NCBI RefSeq assembly: GCF_900454895.1
Contig: NZ_UGTA01000001.1
Coordinates: 992,001 to 1,056,000 of the forward strand
Source of the DNA: Phocoenobacter uteri
GTDB lineage: Bacteria; Pseudomonadota; Gammaproteobacteria; Enterobacterales; Pasteurellaceae
Reading direction: 5' to 3'
DNA length: 64,000 nt
Both the position numbers and the translations under genes were made by a program. Numbering within the stretch: the first letter of the stretch is position 1; each line of letters opens with the position of its first letter. Shown here in pieces: positions 61,086 to 64,000 of the stretch. The notes beneath the pieces were generated by a model. The model was not told the DNA's origin, did not search any database, and saw only the letters and a list, made by a program, of their open reading frames with translations.

Positions 61086-62300
61086 TTATTTACCAACGAG
61101 TCCTTTAATCGCTGATGTATCTTCAAGAATACAATCAAAGCGATGGAATGCTAAGAATGCAGTTTGATCAAATTCAGCATAACGCTCAACTAATCGTTTA
61201 AGTGTCATATAAGAAACACGACGAATAATAAAGCGGTTAAAATCACCAAAATAGGCGAATTTTTTACCCTGAGCAATATCTGCAATGGCTTGGTCAATAA
61301 CGTATTGATAACCTAACATCGTCGCAGGAGCGACCCCCGCAATACTTGGTAACCAAAGTGGTCGATTATTAGCATCTACCGCTTCTTTTAATACTTTTAA
61401 GGTATTATCGTTAAATGCAATACGTGTGTTTCCTGCTCCACGATATGCTGGATCAACAGCATGAATTAAAGAGTTAAGATCCTTCCAATCAACAGCCCCT
61501 GCTTTAGCTCCTTGAACAGTACTATTTACACTAGTTTCTAATCCTTTAGGTTGCACTGGCGTTCCTGTACCCGTTCCTTTAATTAAGAATTTTGCCTCTG
61601 CTCGACCAATTCGTTCTGCAATACGACGAGATAAATACCCCTCAATATCAATTGCACTATCCTGCAACAATTCATTCGATACACGAATAATTTTTGAAGA
61701 GAGTTTTCTAACACCAATGCTATCTACACCGAAAGAAGTATCACTTTCAGTTGTGGCAGTATTTTCACCGACTAATTCACCTTCTTCGGCGGTACCGTCT
61801 GCGGTGACCCATTCAATATTACGTCCGTGAGAAGTGGTAATAATTTGGCTGACAGAAGAAATACCACCATAAGCCTTCATCTGCTCAACAATACGAGCCT
61901 GAAATTCTTTTGGTACAGTATATCCCCCTTTATCATCAATCCCGACCGCTTGAGCACGTAATTCTGATAAGGCTTGTCGCTCTTCATTGCTTAATTCACC
62001 TAATCCACGTCGTAAGAATGAATTAAATGCACTCGCTTGATTTTCTTTTTTTCCATCAACACTGATTTTCTTTTGACGTTCTTCCTTTTCTTGCTCTTCA
62101 ACAAATTTTTGATCAATGGAGCGAAGATGTTCTTCACGTTCAATTTGTGTTGCAACATCATCAATTTCTGACTTTAAATGATCCCATTGAGTACGTTGTT
62201 CATCAGTCCATTTTTTATCACCAATCTCATCGTGTAAAGTACGCATTTGAATAGCAATTTTATTGTGCTGAGCTTTAAGTTCGTGTAATTTTTTACCCAT
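61086..62300 (-). CDS. Major capsid protein, HK97 family
   Basis: 404 residues. The first 110 or so residues are a charged coiled coil (scaffolding delta domain: KKLHELKAQHNKIAIQMRTL) that the protease should cut away. The HK97 fold follows: GGYTVPKEFQARIVEQM, KLSSKIIRVSNELLQDSAID, GTGTGTPVQPKGL. AAGGAAAACGAAA precedes ATG. Confidence 0.96.
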   Translation of the reverse strand: MGKKLHELKAQHNKIAIQMRTLHDEIGDKKWTDEQRTQWDHLKSEIDDVATQIEREEHLRSIDQKFVEEQEKEERQKKISVDGKKENQASAFNSFLRRGLGELSNEERQALSELRAQAVGIDDKGGYTVPKEFQARIVEQMKAYGGISSVSQIITTSHGRNIEWVTADGTAEEGELVGENTATTESDTSFGVDSIGVRKLSSKIIRVSNELLQDSAIDIEGYLSRRIAERIGRAEAKFLIKGTGTGTPVQPKGLETSVNSTVQGAKAGAVDWKDLNSLIHAVDPAYRGAGNTRIAFNDNTLKVLKEAVDANNRPLWLPSIAGVAPATMLGYQYVIDQAIADIAQGKKFAYFGDFNRFIIRRVSYMTLKRLVERYAEFDQTAFLAFHRFDCILEDTSAIKGLVGK

Positions 62301-62325
62301 TTTCGTTTTCCTTATTTCAGATATA

Positions 62326-62346
62326 AAAAAACCACCTTTTAGGTGG
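62326..62346 (-). terminator. Terminator-like hairpin between protease and capsid genes
   Basis: CCACCT / AGGTGG stem with a three-base loop; seven T follow on the minus strand. It is 25 bases upstream of the capsid start. Confidence 0.75.
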
Positions 62347-62365
62347 CTACTTAAGTTGATTAAAT

Positions 62366-62965
62366 TTAGTTGGTTATTAGTGCTAGAAAGCGTTCTCTTG
62401 CTGCTTTCTGATGAATTGCTTTTTTAATACAATCGGAATTTCTTGCTTCTTTTAAGGCTTCTAATGATCTTGCTGTACTACTCGCCGCTTGATAAGCAGG
62501 GTAAGTAACAGGGCTTACATCGTATAGCCTTGATATTTTATGAATTTCTCGAATAACAATGCCCTCATCATCTTCATACCATTCCTCCCCATCTTTGGCG
62601 ACACGAAAAGCAAAAGAAGATTGAGTAATATCCCCCCTTTTTAATGGTGCTATAACTAAATCTCTGATTGTTGGCGTATTTGGTGCAGTAATATCATAAC
62701 GCAAGCCTTGTTCATCAACACTTAATGTCAATGTTCCTGATTTGGAACGCCCTAAAATAAAATTAGGATCATGGTTAAATAAACCTCGTACATCATCTTC
62801 TAAAACACTATCAAATGCACCTGGTTTTATAATTTCCCGAAATCCCCACAGTGGTTCAGATCGACTATTAAAAACTGAACCATATCCTATTATATGCGTT
62901 GGTTCACTTTCGTTTTCTTCAGCTCTTACTTCACCAATATATGACCTTTTTTCTATATCAGCCAT
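62366..62965 (-). CDS. Prohead protease, HK97 family
   Basis: 199 residues from ATG at 62965 (GAGGAGAAAGATA upstream), overlapping the portal stop by eight bases. S78 family: IGYGSVFNSRSEPLWGFREI, then GLFNHDPNFILGRSKSGTL with the catalytic His, and DITQSSFAFRV with the Ser. It cuts the capsid delta domain. Confidence 0.95.
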   Translation of the reverse strand: MADIEKRSYIGEVRAEENESEPTHIIGYGSVFNSRSEPLWGFREIIKPGAFDSVLEDDVRGLFNHDPNFILGRSKSGTLTLSVDEQGLRYDITAPNTPTIRDLVIAPLKRGDITQSSFAFRVAKDGEEWYEDDEGIVIREIHKISRLYDVSPVTYPAYQAASSTARSLEALKEARNSDCIKKAIHQKAARERFLALITN

Positions 62966-64000
62966 TATCTTTCTCCTCTTCAATTTCCTTACTATCAGGA
63001 ACTGGTTGTGCCGCATTTACGCTTACCAAGAATGAATCAAGCCCATCAACTGGATTTAAGTCTTCAAAAGCTCTGACTTCATTTCTTGACATCCATCCAT
63101 CTGTAATCGCATAATGATAGAACTCCGCTCTTTCTTTTGCTGTCCCTCGCATTATTCCGCCAAGATTAAATTTAACGTAATATCCTGCTTTTCTCTCTGC
63201 TTTGGTAAATACTTTCCTATTTATTTCTTGTTCCCAATTTACTATCCAAGGCATTAAGCTATAACGAATAAATTGGATAGTCTGCTCTGAAATATTAGAG
63301 AAAGTCGCTCGTTCTAAATCATTGATCATATGTGCAGGAACATTAAAAATCCCAGCTATTTCCGACCGATTTAATTTCATCATCGATAACAATTCTGTAT
63401 CAACAGGTGAAACAGTTAAAGCCTTATAATCGAGTTCAGCAGGTAAGAGAATCGTTTTATTTTCTTTCCCTTGTAAATCTAAACTCGCTTTTTTCCACAT
63501 TTCTTTAAATCTATCCCAGGCATTAGAATTTAATGCTGTTTTCATACTCACAATTCCAGATGGACGAGCATTACTACCGAAGAAAGAAGAAGCAAACGCT
63601 TTTGAGTCAATTCCTAAGCCTATCGTTTCGGCATGCTGTTGAATAACCGATTTTCCTGTTTTAATAGAAGGTCCGAGAGATTTGATGTGGATAATATCTT
63701 CTGGGGGAATTGCCCTCGCATTTTCCCCATAATAAGCGTAGAAATACCGATTATTATTCTTTAAAAGCTGTACTGAATCTGCCTCTAAGGTTTCAATCTC
63801 TGTTATTTCACCATTTGATTTGCGTTTGATGTTTAAGTAGGCGTTGCCATTTAATAACACTGCACTTTGATTATACTCTCGCATTTTATATGATGTTTGC
63901 CATTGATTAGGCTCATCATGTAGTAAATAGAACAAGGGATGATCCCTTGCCGCCTCAACATCCTTACCTTTTCGCCGTAAAACGTGTAATGGTAATTGAG
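62958..64000 (-). CDS. Portal protein, HK97 type, cut by the right edge
   Basis: The open frame reaches the window edge, so the N-terminus is missing. Visible: DHPLFYLLHDEPNQWQTSY, LLNGNAYLNIKRKSNGEITE, then AETIGLGIDSKAFASSFFGS and the C-terminal FNVPAHMINDLERATFSNIS. It forms the dodecameric DNA gate of the head. A TTG at 63935 is not the start because the frame continues upstream with portal-like residues (LPLHVLRRKGKDVEAARDHP). Confidence 0.94.
   Translation of the reverse strand, partial: QLPLHVLRRKGKDVEAARDHPLFYLLHDEPNQWQTSYKMREYNQSAVLLNGNAYLNIKRKSNGEITEIETLEADSVQLLKNNNRYFYAYYGENARAIPPEDIIHIKSLGPSIKTGKSVIQQHAETIGLGIDSKAFASSFFGSNARPSGIVSMKTALNSNAWDRFKEMWKKASLDLQGKENKTILLPAELDYKALTVSPVDTELLSMMKLNRSEIAGIFNVPAHMINDLERATFSNISEQTIQFIRYSLMPWIVNWEQEINRKVFTKAERKAGYYVKFNLGGIMRGTAKERAEFYHYAITDGWMSRNEVRAFEDLNPVDGLDSFLVSVNAAQPVPDSKEIEEEKDNG

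Noticed and set aside
1..64000. CRISPR arrays, insertion sequences, rRNA genes
   Set aside because: No regularly spaced repeats, transposase motifs or rRNA segments were seen on either strand.

Overview
The window looks like one contig of an AT-rich member of the Pasteurellaceae. Supporting signs are core genes in Haemophilus/Actinobacillus-like order (zwf-pgl-gnd with cysQ beside them, lolB-ispE-prs, proQ-prc, rbsDACBK-rbsR), a trimeric autotransporter with an extended signal peptide, a Slam/surface-lipoprotein pair, and many copies of an uptake-signal-like word of the Actinobacillus pleuropneumoniae type (ACAAGCGGT followed by AT-rich sequence). Genus and species cannot be fixed from sequence reading alone.

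Layout. 1-1967: N-terminal part of a trimeric autotransporter adhesin on the minus strand, running off the left edge. 2235-12380: minus-strand metabolic genes (unknown membrane-anchored protein, gnd, unknown membrane protein, pgl, zwf, cysQ, a COG0523 GTPase, a clostridial-type secondary alcohol dehydrogenase, argH). 12646-20163: plus-strand proQ-prc, mscK, an M15 peptidase and rsmJ. 20255-25515: sufE, thiI, sodC (plus strand), prs, ispE, lolB. 25658-29920: yccA, a thioredoxin-like protein, tusE, recD and a DUF2007-like protein. 30077-36076: a complete ribose operon with a palindromic operator and a CRP-like site in front. 36103-38976: a small DUF2301-like membrane protein, then a Slam outer-membrane translocator and its probable surface-lipoprotein substrate.

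39330-41684 is a decayed strip holding broken Mu-like phage genes (gpF-like and gpG-like) and small intact membrane-protein genes. At 41826-41870 lies the 3' half of a tRNA-Arg(UCU), which reads as the attachment-site remnant bounding the main prophage.

42095-64000 is the late half of a lambda/HK97-type siphovirus prophage, all on the minus strand. It runs from portal (cut by the right edge) through prohead protease, major capsid, connector, head closure, gp10, DUF3168, tail tube, G and G-T (with a canonical A AAA AAC slippery site), tape measure, M, L, K, I and J. Between G/T and the tape measure sits a cassette of about 4 kb that is not structural: a fragment of a second tail gene I, a stand-alone HsdR_N-like PD-(D/E)XK protein translationally coupled to a small lipoprotein, a BRO-type antirepressor preceded by a structured leader resembling the C4 antisense RNA of P1-type immI regions, and a small membrane protein that also occurs in the decayed strip at 39.4 kb. 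Terminator-like hairpins separate many of the prophage late genes, so antitermination or processive read-through must operate. This cassette is the best candidate in the window for an undescribed immunity or exclusion system.
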